This document shows, piece by piece, positions 42,282 to 54,111 of a stretch of 64,000 nucleotides of DNA; positions within the stretch are counted from its first letter, which is position 1; each line of letters begins with the position of its first letter. The stretch is taken from contig JARWIR010000017.1 in NCBI GenBank assembly GCA_029959085.1, forward strand, positions 23,549,507 to 23,613,506. Reading direction: 5' to 3'. The DNA comes from Nemophila menziesii. Lineage: Eukaryota > Streptophyta > Magnoliopsida > Boraginales > Hydrophyllaceae. A program made the translations under genes and the position numbers. The notes below the pieces were generated by a model. The model was not told where the DNA came from. It worked only from the letters and a program-made list of their open reading frames with translations, and searched no databases.

Positions 42282-45273
42282 ATTATTTTTAAGTCAGTAA
42301 TATATAATTCATTAACTTTGTTAATACGTGTGCTCAAATAAAACATAAAATTTAAAATATGAAGGAGCAAGTATCTACTCACTAGAATTATAGTTTCAAA
42401 GTAATTATCTATTTATAATATTAAAATATTTTTCCTAACTTTTTTTTTACTATTAACTTTATTAGGATATTCCATCTTTCCTATTTTAATTATCACTTTT
42501 ACTAATTTTTTCTTCCACAATATGTGTCATTTACAATGTCAATGTGGTAATAATTATGATTTTTCTTATTTTATCGTCGTTTTTTTATATTCATGTAGGT
42601 CTTTGCTAATTTTTCAAGAAGTAATAAATAGAGTTAAAGAAATTATTTTTAAGTTAGTTGTGTGGTAATCATAACTTTATTAAAATGTGTGTACAAGTAA
42701 AAAATAACACGTAACATGTGAAGAAGAGCGTAGTAGGTCTCGTTTGGTTCTTAAAAATACCTGATGGTTACTGTTTTTATTTTCTACATTTCATAAAACA
42801 TTATCGAAAATGGGTATGGTCAGTGAAAATGAAAATACTTTTTTCGAAAATAATATGAAAACAGAGTCATATTAGAGAACGTGGAATCAACGTTTTTCAC
42901 TTTTTATTTGTAAAACAAGAATAAGGATTTAAAAAATATTTTCTATCTATCAGTGACAAAATTGTAGATAAAAGTTGTGAAAACCTTTCTTCAGTCACAC
43001 TAGCAATTAGCAAAAGTATGAATATTCTTTCTAATTACTTATATTATTGAACATAATGACTTATATTATACAAGTTTATTTAAGTAGATTTTACTACTTT
43101 TTTAAAAGAAATCATATAAATTCTAGCATATTACAAAATCCATGTAAAAATACATAATTTAGTAATTGTATGTACGAATTTTTTAATTGTTCGAGTCTAT
43201 ATGATGTTATTTTTTATTTTTCCTACAAAGATATCTCCTTAATCAGTCTATGCACTAGATCGATTTTTCCTTTGTTTTTTGTAATCATAATGTACTAATT
43301 TCATGTGAAATCAATCAAATAAAAAACGCAAAAAGATCTTTGTTTGCTTTATGCCATAGAATCTTGTACTGTTATTTTGATGGGGGCAGGTCTGAGAAAG
43401 GAGTTGATGTACAAACCTGGTCGGTGAAAAATAAACAAAAATTTGTACATATCTTACACGAATACGTGAAACCTAGAAAATGCAAACATTGACGTTCACA
43501 TATGATGTTTGGGAAGATATAGATAAAAAACTATATAGGAGAAAAATAAAGAGTCGAGAAATTAACAGTAAACTTTAACAAACTTTGTATGACTTATCGT
43601 CGATTACCTGAACTGATCGGTCATACTGATGTAACTTGTAATATTGAATACAATATCACATTAGCAGCTGAAAATATCTGGAAGATGTTTAATGTGGTAT
43701 ATGCTCAATCCAATTAATTTATTATTATAAACATCAATTTATGAATTCTAATTAAATTTTTTTTTTTTTCATCTTTTGTAGAAACACAAGTGATATAAGC
43801 AATTTTATAAGAGAGGTTTCGACAAGTATGAGTTGATTGGTGACATATTTGATAACACTACAGCGGCAGGAACCCTTCATCATGGGTCAATAGTGACGGA
43901 CTTATAAAGTTTATTTTAGGTGGACTTAAAATTTACAAGGAATTCGAGGAAAATGATTCCTATATTCTAATATCAAATATAAATTACATGTAAAATTTAA
44001 TTAAAATATAATAAAAATTAAATTAAAAAAGATTTTTTTAAATTAATTCATGAATGTGTTATATTAGTGATATCAAATGACCATTTTCCTGAGGAGAGGT
44101 AATTAAGAAGATGCTCTCCATAAATATTTTGTAAAAAATAGATATTAAATGAAGAATATAAATAAATTTTAAACATCTAATTTCGATTAAAATATTAGAA
44201 TTAAATATATAATAACCACCAATAAGAATATGATTTTTTTATATATATAAAACGCATAAATTTATGGATAAAATACCAACAAAGAAACGATATACAAGTT
44301 CTTTTTCCATTCTTTTAGTAATGGTTCTGCCATATTCCAAAAACATGTCTTACAGTTACACAAATGACTAATCAATCAGCATCCATGTTCTATCCAAAAG
44401 TTATCTAATTCTTTATTAAAATTCAAAATTCAAATTATTTAAAATGCAATCAATTTATATTCAAACAAATGAAAAAAAATACAATATCTAAATAAAATAA
44501 TTAATCAAGCTACCTGAATGTTAGGTTTTCCATTGCACTCTAAAATAATTGTTTTTATAGTGGATGTTTATTTGTTGTTAGGGGTGCTATTATATATACA
44601 CGGTTTTTTTTTCAATTATTTGTAAAATATTTTTTTGGGTTTGGGATCCAGTGGACTTAAGTCACCTCACAATGACTTTAGTCCGCCAATGTGGGTCAAC
44701 GCAAAAACCTCAAAACTTGGATGAAAAGCGTAAAAAAATTCATTAACAAAGGAATGCATGTCAAAAAAGAAATTTAGAAGATGATAAATTTAAAAAGAAT
44801 GAAGGAGCAAAGAATGAGGCTGATGATATTTTAAAGCTAGCTACCAAAGTTGGTAATAGATCGACAAGATGGCATACAAAGATGTCAAATATGGACTTCT
44901 ATATGGATCAATGGTCAGTATTAATAGCCAAAAAAATTAAAGAAATAACAACAAAAATAGAAAGATATAAGAGTTCAACAATCAATCCCTCGATCCTTAT
45001 TCCATTGAGACATGTATAAAAATATTGACATCCATTGACGATTTTGATTTCATGGCGTTTTACTAATATCAGAGAAAATTATGACAAATGCTGATTATAG
45101 GCAATTTTTTGTATAATGCAAGATGAAAGGACAAAAGACTGGATGGATGATCTTTAAGTTTATTAGTATTCACATTTTATGTTCAATCGTTTTCAGATAT
45201 ATTTTTAGTTTTAATTATAAAAGAATCTATTTAATATGCTTTTTAATACTGACTTTTAATTTTCCAGAAACAT
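42282..45273. other. Long AT-rich intergenic stretch
   Basis: About 3 kb without a convincing ORF. 42385-42600 resembles decayed Stowaway-type MITE sequence (TATCTATTTATAAT..., with the same TTTCCTATTTTAA...ATTATCA wording as 40975-41055). 43600-43900 and 44700-45000 have slightly more coding-like composition but no readable domain. Nothing else is supported. Confidence 0.5.
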
Positions 45274-45600
45274 ATCATTTTAGGGTTAGTTACTTAAAAG
45301 GACCATAACCTATCAAATCAAGCTCAAAGGGTCCAGCCCAAATTCTAGACTCAAATGCCCCTCCAACCCACTCTCGTTTATCTACTCGCTTATTAAATAT
45401 GTCGCTCGTTGTTTACACGCACCCCAGCAAACCGCTTAGCTTTTATTATACACGCCGATCTGTCAAAGGTTTATCAAAGGTCAAAATAAAAAATTATCCA
45501 CTTACCACTAAAAACCCACAGTCATACCAATCTATCGCTACATAAAAAAGGAATGTTCTTCCAGAGTGAAACATTGATTTGGCGGTCATAACGAAAGGAA

Positions 45601-46649
45601 ATGGCGAAAATAGAGGCACAAGCAATAGAGGAAGCGAAAGGTTAGTTTTTTTGTTTGTTTTGATTATTCGAATATGTAGGTATGAATGGTTTGGAATCAT
45701 TATGTGGGTTGTGTTAACTCGTTAAGTTTATTGTTTAGATGGTGTTCGTTTGATGATAAATGGTCTCTATTTTTTTGTTAATGAAAATATAGTGATTTGT
45801 GGGTGGGTTAGGGTAGTAATCTAAGACGGGTATCACGAATGTATGATTGTTGGTAAAAGTGTTTGCTTTTTACAAACTAATTTCGGGAGTTGGGCTTAAC
45901 AAATTGGTGTCCACGAATTGGTGTATATGAAGTCACTTCATTTCTTGATTCATTCTACACGAAATGTTGTCTAGAAATTATGGTTTGTGTATCTGTGTTG
46001 CTGTAAATGAAAGTTTTTTCCTATTTCATAGATTGTTGTCGACTAATCGTACTTGAAATGTGGTTCATGTGTAATTAATTTTTTTTTCCAAATCCCATGT
46101 ATATGTGTTGTAGTGTAGAGGGTTTTGTGTTTGATGTAGTTTGCGATGTCTTAATGTGTCATTAAAAGAAAATAGAATGTCAATAAATGTCAATGATCAC
46201 ATTAAATCACTAACTGAACCAAGAAAAGAGTAATTTTAAGTTGGTTAATACAGTGTTTGAATGTTGGAACATAAATAGCAATTGAAGTTTATATTTTGGC
46301 ATATACTTTGATAGATACAATCATTGTTTGATGTTACTTTTTTGTTGATTCGAAGGCATCACAAGTTGTAATTAGAATATCCAATTTGGCAGGTGTAGAA
46401 AAGCTTAGAGCAGACATCGAACTTCTTGAGAATATGACCCGAAGTCTACAAGAAAAGATTGAGAGTATAAGAAATAGCAGCCACACGGGGGAACGCGTGG
46501 AGAAGGAGCGAGACGAGCTACGTAAGGAGCTAGATAATCAAATGGTTGGGCCGGGTCTGGAAGAAATCTTTGTGCCAGTTTTTGAGAACTGGAGGGCTAT
46601 GCATGATGGCCGATGTTTGTTGAAATATGTGTTCAATTTAGTTTTTTAG
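45601..46649 (+). CDS. Small coiled-coil protein, unrecognised, inside a MULE
   Basis: Exon 1 (45601-45640) encodes MAKIEAQAIEEAKG up to a GTTAGT donor. Exon 2 (46393-46649) follows a TTTGGCAG acceptor. The phase is kept across the intron, giving 98 residues and a stop. Residues about 14-65 form a charged heptad-like coiled coil (LRADIELLENMTRSLQEKIE, and RVEKERDELRKELD). The C-terminus is FVPVFENWRAMHDGRC followed by a hydrophobic end. I do not recognise the family. Its complete start, intron and stop inside an element without transposase suggest either a captured host gene or an element-specific ORF. The model could be fortuitous. Confidence 0.4.
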
Positions 46650-48730
46650 TTATGTTAACCGGTTGTGCTTGTTTTGTTTATGAATTTTTCTCCGTTTTTT
46701 GCACCAGTTTATGTTGCGTCTAAATATTTCCGCGTTATGTTTAAACTGGTGTTGGTTTTGTCAATTTTTGAATGCTCTATTGAGTGGATTATTGTGTTAG
46801 TTGTTTGTGAAGTGAATTACAAATTGTATTTAGGTTTTGTTACAATGTAGTATAATACACAATTGATAATGCGTTGACTAAATTGGTATGTTGTTTCAAT
46901 TATAAAACGATGGTGTTTTATTATAAATATATGGTGTGGTATCCTTATACTTTATGTTGGGTTGCTAGGCAAAAATTAGTGGTCTGTATGTGGTAATTTG
47001 TGTTGTTTCATTTACAAAATGGTAATGTTTATGATGGTTTGTACGTTTAAATTAGATGGTGTTCCTTTGTTAGAATATGGTTTGGGTATCAAAAAATGGT
47101 CGTTTTGTAAATGTGCATGCTTCATCATACAAAAATAAATAGCCACTTAGTCTGAGATCAGTGGGTTGGGGTAGATAGTAGTACAAGTATGATTTATGTG
47201 TTGGAAAAAGGGGGTGGAAATTGCAAGTTAAAAATAGGGGGATATGCAAGTTTAGAAAAGGGGGTGTAAATATTAAAAAGTAGTGTATGTTTTTTAAAAT
47301 AGGGGCTGAGTTTGTGTGTTGTTTAAATTTGATGTACAATGTACAAATATTTGTTATAGACTAATGTCTTTGACGGATTTTATTTGCAAAAAGTGGTGGT
47401 ATGAATGTGAAGATGTTTTGTGTATGTATGAATGTTAATCAAAAAAATGCTATGGATTTAGATGGATGGACGGCACTAATTGCGTAAATCGATACAAAAC
47501 AATGAAACAAAACATCCTAAAACAAATAACAACTTTTAATATCAAAAAGAGAAAAAATGACATGACAAGGGTGGATGTCTACTGTGTGATACGTATTTGT
47601 ATCACTTATTGGAAATTGCTCGTAAGTAGACAAATATAGGGAAATGAAAAAAAAGAAAACAGGGTAATTAAAAAACAGATCTCGACGACACGTTGCACGA
47701 TTATGATAGCCATAAGAGTGCTAATTGCTACACATTCTACGCTGCGACGAATCGACCAACTCGCCTTCAGATATGCACCTCCTCTTTTTGGGTCGGTATG
47801 GTTGCGCTTTGTAGAGTGGATGGTGGATAACTTTGTCAGATTGGATCATGCCATGTGACATAAATCTCCCTCGCTAGCCATTTTGCAGCCCTTATGCTCT
47901 CCGATTGAGTAAAATAAGTTGAGATTCTTATCATCATGAACATTCCATATTAGTGAAACAGAACTCTTAATTGGATCAAAGGAGTAAAAAAACTTAATAA
48001 ACTCAATGCTTTCTTGTTGGTGTATCAAAATGTAAGCATGAAGTTTGAACCCATCTCTTAGCCTGTAATACACAAGAAGAACAAGAAGACATATTTAGCC
48101 TGTATTAATGCTTGGAGTTTTCAACAGTACGGAAAAAAATGTAGATGTTTGATTAATGTCACAAATCATGCATAAGGTAATATCTTAATAATAACTGATT
48201 ATTTAATACTAACTCAAACAACCAAAAAGGAGAAATCAAACAAACTACAGCCTCAACCAATCAAACAAAGAAAAACATTAAAAATAGTGGATTGATTAAT
48301 TTATCATACCCAAATCATTGTTTAAACAACCTGTACTTAATAGGTGGATCATGGATACAAGACACAACACATAATAAGGAGCCTATATCATTCAATTCAA
48401 CAATCACCAAAAAAGAATTCAAATATAGCACTAACCTAGTTCTTGGAGTTCACCATTAATCCGTTAAATGCCAAATATTTGTAACTTGAGTTGTGTACGA
48501 GATCAGAGCAACGAACAAACTGATGTAATAGGATGGAGTAGGAAAGACGATATCAATAATTGATATTTTCCATTAATAAAGAACATGATATATTGCATAT
48601 TACTAAAAAAAATGACGTTGAGTTTTTTTTCATTTAATATCCACATTAATTTATAGATATTAATATAATGGTTTGATTACCTTCTTATGATAAATCAATC
48701 ATGTGTAATTAAAATAATAAGAAAGCAAGA
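46650..48730. other. Interior of MULE copy 3, no gene assigned
   Basis: Repeated GGTGTTTTATTATAAATATA-like phrases occur at 46910-47060 and GGGGGTG phrases at 47205-47280. A 75-codon minus-strand frame (47846-48073) has no recognised motif. Nothing else can be supported. Confidence 0.45.
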
Positions 48731-48848
48731 GGGCAAATCTGAAATAATTGATATAATTTGGACCTTTTAGAGAGGTAAAAAAAGATGGACTTCTTAAGGG
48801 TTGGGTTATAGGTATTTGGTCTTTATAGGCTAATAACTCATCATTTTA

Positions 48849-49445
48849 ATAGGTTTATTTGATTTATCACTGATCTTGAATTCTCATGATGATTGAAACG
48901 TGTTAATTGTGTGATCTTTTTTATTTTATATTTATTAATTCATTTTGATGTAGTTTGTAGATTTACTAATCCATATTTTTTTTATATAACATTTCTATAT
49001 GACATTGTTTTTATATTTTCTTCTGTAAAATTTTATGTACCATCAAAAGGGTTATTTATTTATAAAAGTTAATTTCATGTTGGGGATCATGTCTGGAATA
49101 AATTATACAGTGATGGTTCGAGTATTCAGTCATCAACATCAGATATGATGGTTTTATAGATTTTATGATATTGTATTTTATGACAGAGTACGAGAAAAAA
49201 AATATACCTAAAACTTCATGTAAAACATCAATTTAGTGTATGTTCTGGAATTTCTTGCTGGAAATAGGGTTAGGTGTTTTGAAAGATTTCAGATGAAAAA
49301 AAAACTTTCATGAGATTATGTAATAAGTTAAAAGAGATGCATCTTCTACATGATTGAAAGGAAATGTCTTTTGAAGAGGGGGTGACAATGTTCTTGTTTA
49401 TAATATCTCATAATGTACGTCATCGAGTTATAGTAGAGAGATTTC
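48849..49445. other. AT-rich spacer, nothing recognised
   Basis: No ORF, repeat or motif that can be supported. Confidence 0.6.
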
Positions 49446-49700
49446 AATTATCGGTTTACCCCCTAAATTATCGGATTACCCCCTAAAAATATCACATTAC
49501 CCCCTAAAATACCCCTAAAATACCCCTAAAATACCCCTAAAATACCCCTAAAATACCACAATACCCCGTAAAATACCACAATACCCCCTAAAATACCGCA
49601 ATACCCCCTAAATTATCACAAATACCCCCTAAAATATCACAAATACCCCCTAAAATATCACAAATACCCCCTAAAATATCACAAATACCCCTAACATATC
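49446..49700 (+). repeat. CCCTAAA-rich tandem repeats (11-bp and 21-bp units)
   Basis: Starts with spaced TTACCCCCTAAA phrases, then five or so tandem ACCCCTAAAAT units (49510-49555). About eight units of roughly 20-21 bp follow, reading ACCCCCTAAAATATCACAAA. The CCCTAAA core equals the plant telomere heptamer complement but is embedded in longer units. Confidence 0.9.
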
Positions 49701-50450
49701 AGATTGAACCCTAAAATAAACTGGTGTTGGTGGTGGTGTTGCTGGTGGGGTTGGGAAGCTCGCTGGTGAGGTTAGGAAGCTCGTAGCTGGTGTTGGTGTG
49801 ATGTCGCTGGTGGTGGTGTTGCTGTGATGTCGCTGGTGGGGGTGGTGGTGGTGGTGATGTAATGTAGATGCTGGTGGTGCTGTCAAGATCTCGTCGCTGC
49901 TGGTGGCTCGTCGCGGCGGAGGGGGGGTTGCATACGGTGGATCTGATTCAAGCAGGGTGGGTTGTTGATGGTGGATCTGTTTCACGCAGGGGGGTTGTTG
50001 ATGGTGGCGGCTCAAAGCGACGGAGGGGGGGGTTTGTTGATGGTGGATGATGGTGTTGGTGGTCCTCGACGATGCCGGTGGTGGTGGACCTCGAGCTGTC
50101 GGCGACGAGGGTAGGGCGACGAGAGTAGGCGAGATCTCGAACGTGGTGGTGGTCTCGAAAGTGGTGGTGGATCTCGAACGTGGTGGTGGATCTCGACGGT
50201 GGGGCTGGTACGGAGGAGGGCTGCTACGAAGCAGATCTGGTGGTGGCTCGAAGCAGCGGCGGGAATGGGTGAGGGAGCAGCAGTGCCGGCGAGAGGTTGC
50301 AGTCGTGGTTGGAGAAGCTGGCTTCGATGGTGGTGGTTCGAAGCAGCGGCGGGAATGGGTGAGGGGGAGAGGGGTTCTGGTCGAGAATAAAGGTGAGGGG
50401 TAGGGGGATTGGGTTTTCTGTCGAGAAAGAAGGGGGAGAGGGGTGGGTTA
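49700..50450 (+). other. GC-rich, G-strand-biased island
   Basis: Dense GGTGGTGG, GATCTCGA and GGCGGCG phrases. GCAGCGGCGGGAATGGGTGA is repeated at about 50252 and 50344, and GAACGTGGTGGTGGATCTCG-type phrases are repeated near 50140-50200. Overlapping open frames are a consequence of composition. No recognised protein. Confidence 0.5.
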
Positions 50451-50559
50451 TATGTATTTTTTTTAGTTGGCTTTCAATTGGACTGGTTTGGATCCAATTG
50501 CGGCCCTAGTTTATGAAACACTAGTAGTGTTAGGCCCTAAAACATAGTTTACCCACAAA

Positions 50560-50818
50560 AGTATACAACTACAAAATTGTAGCTGCGCAACTATAAAAGT
50601 GTAATTGTAATTGTGCAACTACAAAAATTTAAGTGTAATTGTGTAACTACAAAAATATAGTTGTGCAACTACAAAAGTATACAACTACAATATTGTGGTT
50701 ACGCAACTACAAATTGTAGTTATGCAACTACAAATTGTGAAACTACAAAAGTATAGTTATACAACTACATAAATATAGTTATACAACTACAAAAGTGTAG
50801 TTATACAACTACATTATT
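50560..50818 (+). repeat. Minisatellite of hairpin-forming units (about 18-23 bp)
   Basis: A dozen or so imperfect units of GTAGTTATACAACTACAAAA. Each contains the self-complementary core GTAGTT-N4-AACTAC, so every unit could fold alone or pair with neighbours. Preceded by the GC-rich island and followed by an A-run. Confidence 0.85.
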
Positions 50819-50829
50819 TTAAAAAAAAA

Positions 50830-52049
50830 ACACATAAAATATCCTAAATAATTTACTATCATAATTCGCACCATCCTTACCTTCATAACATAACATGATA
50901 TACCAATAGGAAAAGATTAAAAAGTGCAATTTTTATACAAGTATTAATAAAACTCAAACCTCCTTTTACATGTTTAAGCTTCTAGGTGATGCTACTAGAC
51001 CTACACACCCTCTAGCAAACCTTCAATCAAACTACACTACAAGTCATAAAATGCAGTGCAATTGACTAAAAATACAATTCAATATCTATTTCAAACTGCT
51101 ACCCAATCTGTTTCCAGCTAAACACAATAGATAACTTCTTTAAATCTTCCATAAGCATACATCGAATAATTCCTCATCCATCCTCTTAAGAAACGGTTGG
51201 ATCTTCACTGCTACAGATGCTTCAGAGCTCAGCAACAATATACTTGGATTATATAATTATCAGTAATGTCCGTAAAATTACTTGAACTTTCATCGACTAA
51301 CAAATATGAATTGTAAAGCCTGATTTTCCATTTGATGCTGAAAACCCAATACACATAAATTCTTTGAATTGTTTAGATAAATCAATTTGTTATTCAAGAA
51401 CAGGTATTGGAAGGCTTAACCTGTGAAGAACTCAACCACACCTTGATCATTGTCTCTAAATGTCTATATTTAGTCCAAGCAATCAATTCCTTTCCACCTT
51501 TAAGACCAGCACCGGTTGACACAGAACAAAATTAGAACAAGCTCTTAAAGAAGAACGTTCAACTTGCTTTGTACTTTACCTTGAGCTTGACAAAGAAAGA
51601 AACGCAACTTCATCTGCTGCAGAGAAGCAATGACTATAATTCTTCAATTATAAGAGGAAAAAGCGTTCTTTGAAATAGAAGCTCGACAATACCAAAAAAT
51701 ATAAAAGCAAAGGGTGATGGTGTTGCTTTTTTCCGGCGACGATGAATGAGAGAGGTGAAAGATCGGACCTGTGATGGAGAGGCCTGGCCAGTTGCCATCG
51801 ATCTAACTTTCATAACAATTGTGTAACGGTGGTTTGTCCTTCTCACGGCGATGGAGAAGGCTTCTTTTTTAATTCTTTTTTTTAACATTAAAAAAAGGGG
51901 TATTCAGTATTAAAGGCCCAAAGACCTGTCTCATTCCCATTTAAAATTACCAACTCAACTAATCCCTAACTAGTCAAACTAATAGGGAATATACCAACTA
52001 TAACCCCACCCCTTATTCCCACAGTGACCAACCAAAAAGCTGGACACAA
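50830..52049. other. Spacer without assigned gene
   Basis: Mostly AT-rich. A minus-strand frame 51634-51888 (basic, with IHRRRKKATPSPFAF) lies beside a CpG-containing patch at 51725-51790 and may be a leader or gene remnant. 51895-52040 has GGCCCAAAGACC and CAACTATAACCCCACCCC phrases like those flanking the other GC-rich islands. Confidence 0.4.
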
Positions 52050-52770
52050 ACTCCATTAGGAGCTCAGAAACCCCCCACCCCATTCTCTCTCTCTCTCTAC
52101 CGGCGAACCACCCCCACCTCCACCTTCCTCACCATGCCGATCTGCAACACCAACCCCACCTTCATCACTGAACCACTACCACCCACCCCCAACCCCACCT
52201 AACAACTCACCTCCACCTTCATCACGTAACCCACCACTGCACCACCCCGACCCCCCACCACCTTCGAAGCAGAAAACCACCACCACATTAATGGACCCTA
52301 AAACCACCACTGCACCACCACCAAGCCTTCGCCGCTGCTGCAGAACCACCAAACCCACCACTGCGAATACTGCCGCTGCTGCATCAAGCCCCCCACCTTC
52401 ATCAACACTGCACCACCAATCCACCTCCGTGAAGAACCAGATCTCGCGCTGCGCCGCTGTACACGATCGCCACCACCTTCGATGCGCTGCTGTACACAAG
52501 CACCACCACGCTGAGCAACCTTCCACCTTCGCTGAGCTGCGCTGCTGTACTGCAGCGACACCAGACCCCACCACTGCAGCGACACCATATCCCACCAAGA
52601 ACCAGATCTGCGAACCCCCACCTCTGCATCCTCGGCGCTTCAATGCAGCGCTGTAAGCCCGCCGCCTCGGTGCAACGGTCCTCCATCTCTGTTACATTTC
52701 GTCGTTGATCCAGTTTGTCGCTCCTCCATCATCGGTGCCTCACTGCAGCGTTCGCAGGGTTTTGGGTCCA
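52050..52770 (-). other. GC-rich island, C-strand-biased on plus
   Basis: CCACCACC, GCTGCTGC and CCACCTTC phrases dominate. GCGCTGCTGTACA-type phrases recur (52450-52560). It looks like the islands at 31620 and 49700 in opposite orientation. Long frames in several registers on both strands argue against real coding. Confidence 0.5.
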
Positions 52771-53530
52771 GCACCATTGGGCTCAAATTAGTTAGTGGGT
52801 CCAGCCCCATTTGGGCTTAGAGTTTTTTTGTTCAGTAAAGGTACATCCCCATGTGGGCTTAGAGTTTTGTTGTACTGTGTTATTGGGCCAGACCCATTCA
52901 GTTGTATTGCAAAATGTTGTATTGGAAATTTTATTTTATTTTATTATTGGGCCAACCCAAGTGTATATTTTGGTGGTAATGGGTTCAGCCCATATATGAG
53001 TTATATCTTTATACTTAATAAAAAAGACTAAAAAGCCTTGGAAAAAATCTATTGGGTGTTTTTTTGTTCATAATGGGGCCAGCCCCCCCTACATTATATC
53101 TACTTTGTGTATTTTAAAGTTCTTCTTAATGGGTACAGCCCAGAAAATTTTGACAGATATGGGTCTGGCCCCATGTGACTTAAAAAACTTAAAAAACTCA
53201 TTGCAAAAATTGTGTTGGGTCCGTACCCATTACGGTATAATTTAGAGCATGATAAAACTCGGCTTGGGTCCGTACCTATAATGCAGAGGGGTAAAATGGG
53301 AAAATATCAAACCAGCAAGTTAGAACTAGGACTTAAAAAAAAAACTAGAATTTTAATTGGAAAGTTGGGATCTAATTTGTATTTTCCTCTTATAAAAAAA
53401 ATCGGATACTTTCACGCCAACTTATCTTTAAGTTAGGCTGTATTTTCGGGTTGGGCCGGTCAATATTCCACCCTGATCCAAAAAGAGATACACCCTAATA
53501 TTTTTCTCATAGTAGTTTATATATAGTCGT
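52771..53530 (+). other. GGGTCC/GGGCTTAGAG repeat region
   Basis: Direct repeats such as CATTTGGGCTTAGAGTTTT and CATGTGGGCTTAGAGTTTT (52810 and 52850) and many TGGGTCCGTACC or GGGCCAGCCCC phrases. The same vocabulary flanks the island at 31190-31620, in mirrored order. Probably non-coding element sequence. Confidence 0.5.
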
Positions 53531-54111
53531 TCTTCTCCACCAAATTGTGTTTACCTTGTGTTTCAAAATTCAATTTCTCAGGTGCTTGCTTACGATCAGG
53601 TGAGTTCATGTCATGCATTTTTTCTCCTTAATTCTTTTCAAATTCGTTAGTTTTCGTATATTAGTATATAATAATATGGGCATTTTGATAACTATTTCAT
53701 GTATAGCTGTTTATATTTCTTAGCTGTTTAAAAACCCTCCCCTTTTCAATAAAAAATCTTGGTTTTATCCTTACGAGAGAGATAGTATTTAAGTTGGGGA
53801 GGGCTATTTTAGTATTTCCTTTAATGTTATTTCTCTAAAAAAAAATACGCAAACCTAAATCCGCTCCGGGTGCCATGATAATTTCATAGTTTATTTAGTA
53901 TAATGGTTAAAAAGAGATTGAGTTTATTAGCAGGTCTTAATTTTTCCAAAGTGGTGAAAGACTTTCAACCCACAAACTATTATTGTTATTGTTAAATGGT
54001 TTACTTGGAATTGTTCAGTTGAGGTCTATCCAGAATGGTATATAACAAATTCTTTTACTCTTTTTAATATTAATTAAATATATGTTATTGACAGAAAGAA
54101 AGGTTGTTGGA

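Larger units (their letters stand above)
45283..48839. mobile_element. Large MULE-like element (family M, copy 3) with a spliced small gene
   Basis: 3557 bp bounded by a perfect 9-bp duplication ATCATTTTA (45274-45282 and 48840-48848). The left end GGGTTAGTTACTTAAAAGG, then ACCATAACC, and the inverted right end GAGTTATTAGCCTATAAAGA, then CC...CCTATAACCCAACC, match the ends of copies 1 and 2. No transposase ORF was seen. A two-exon gene lies near the left end. The rest of the interior (46650-48730) is non-coding apart from short frames without motifs. Confidence 0.75.

Noticed and set aside
49671..50403. His/Pro-rich and Gly/Arg-rich frames
   Set aside because: Same composition effect in the second GC-rich island, with internal DNA repeats running through every frame.
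51634..51888. 84-residue minus-strand frame as a gene
   Set aside because: No recognised motif. The basic composition and isolated position do not support coding beyond chance.
52176..52686. Overlapping 94-155-residue frames in the third GC-rich island
   Set aside because: Open in several registers on both strands at once. No recognised protein motif.
51895..53450. A further Pack-MULE around the third GC-rich island
   Set aside because: The ends show only weak inverted resemblance and I could not find a matching 9-bp duplication.
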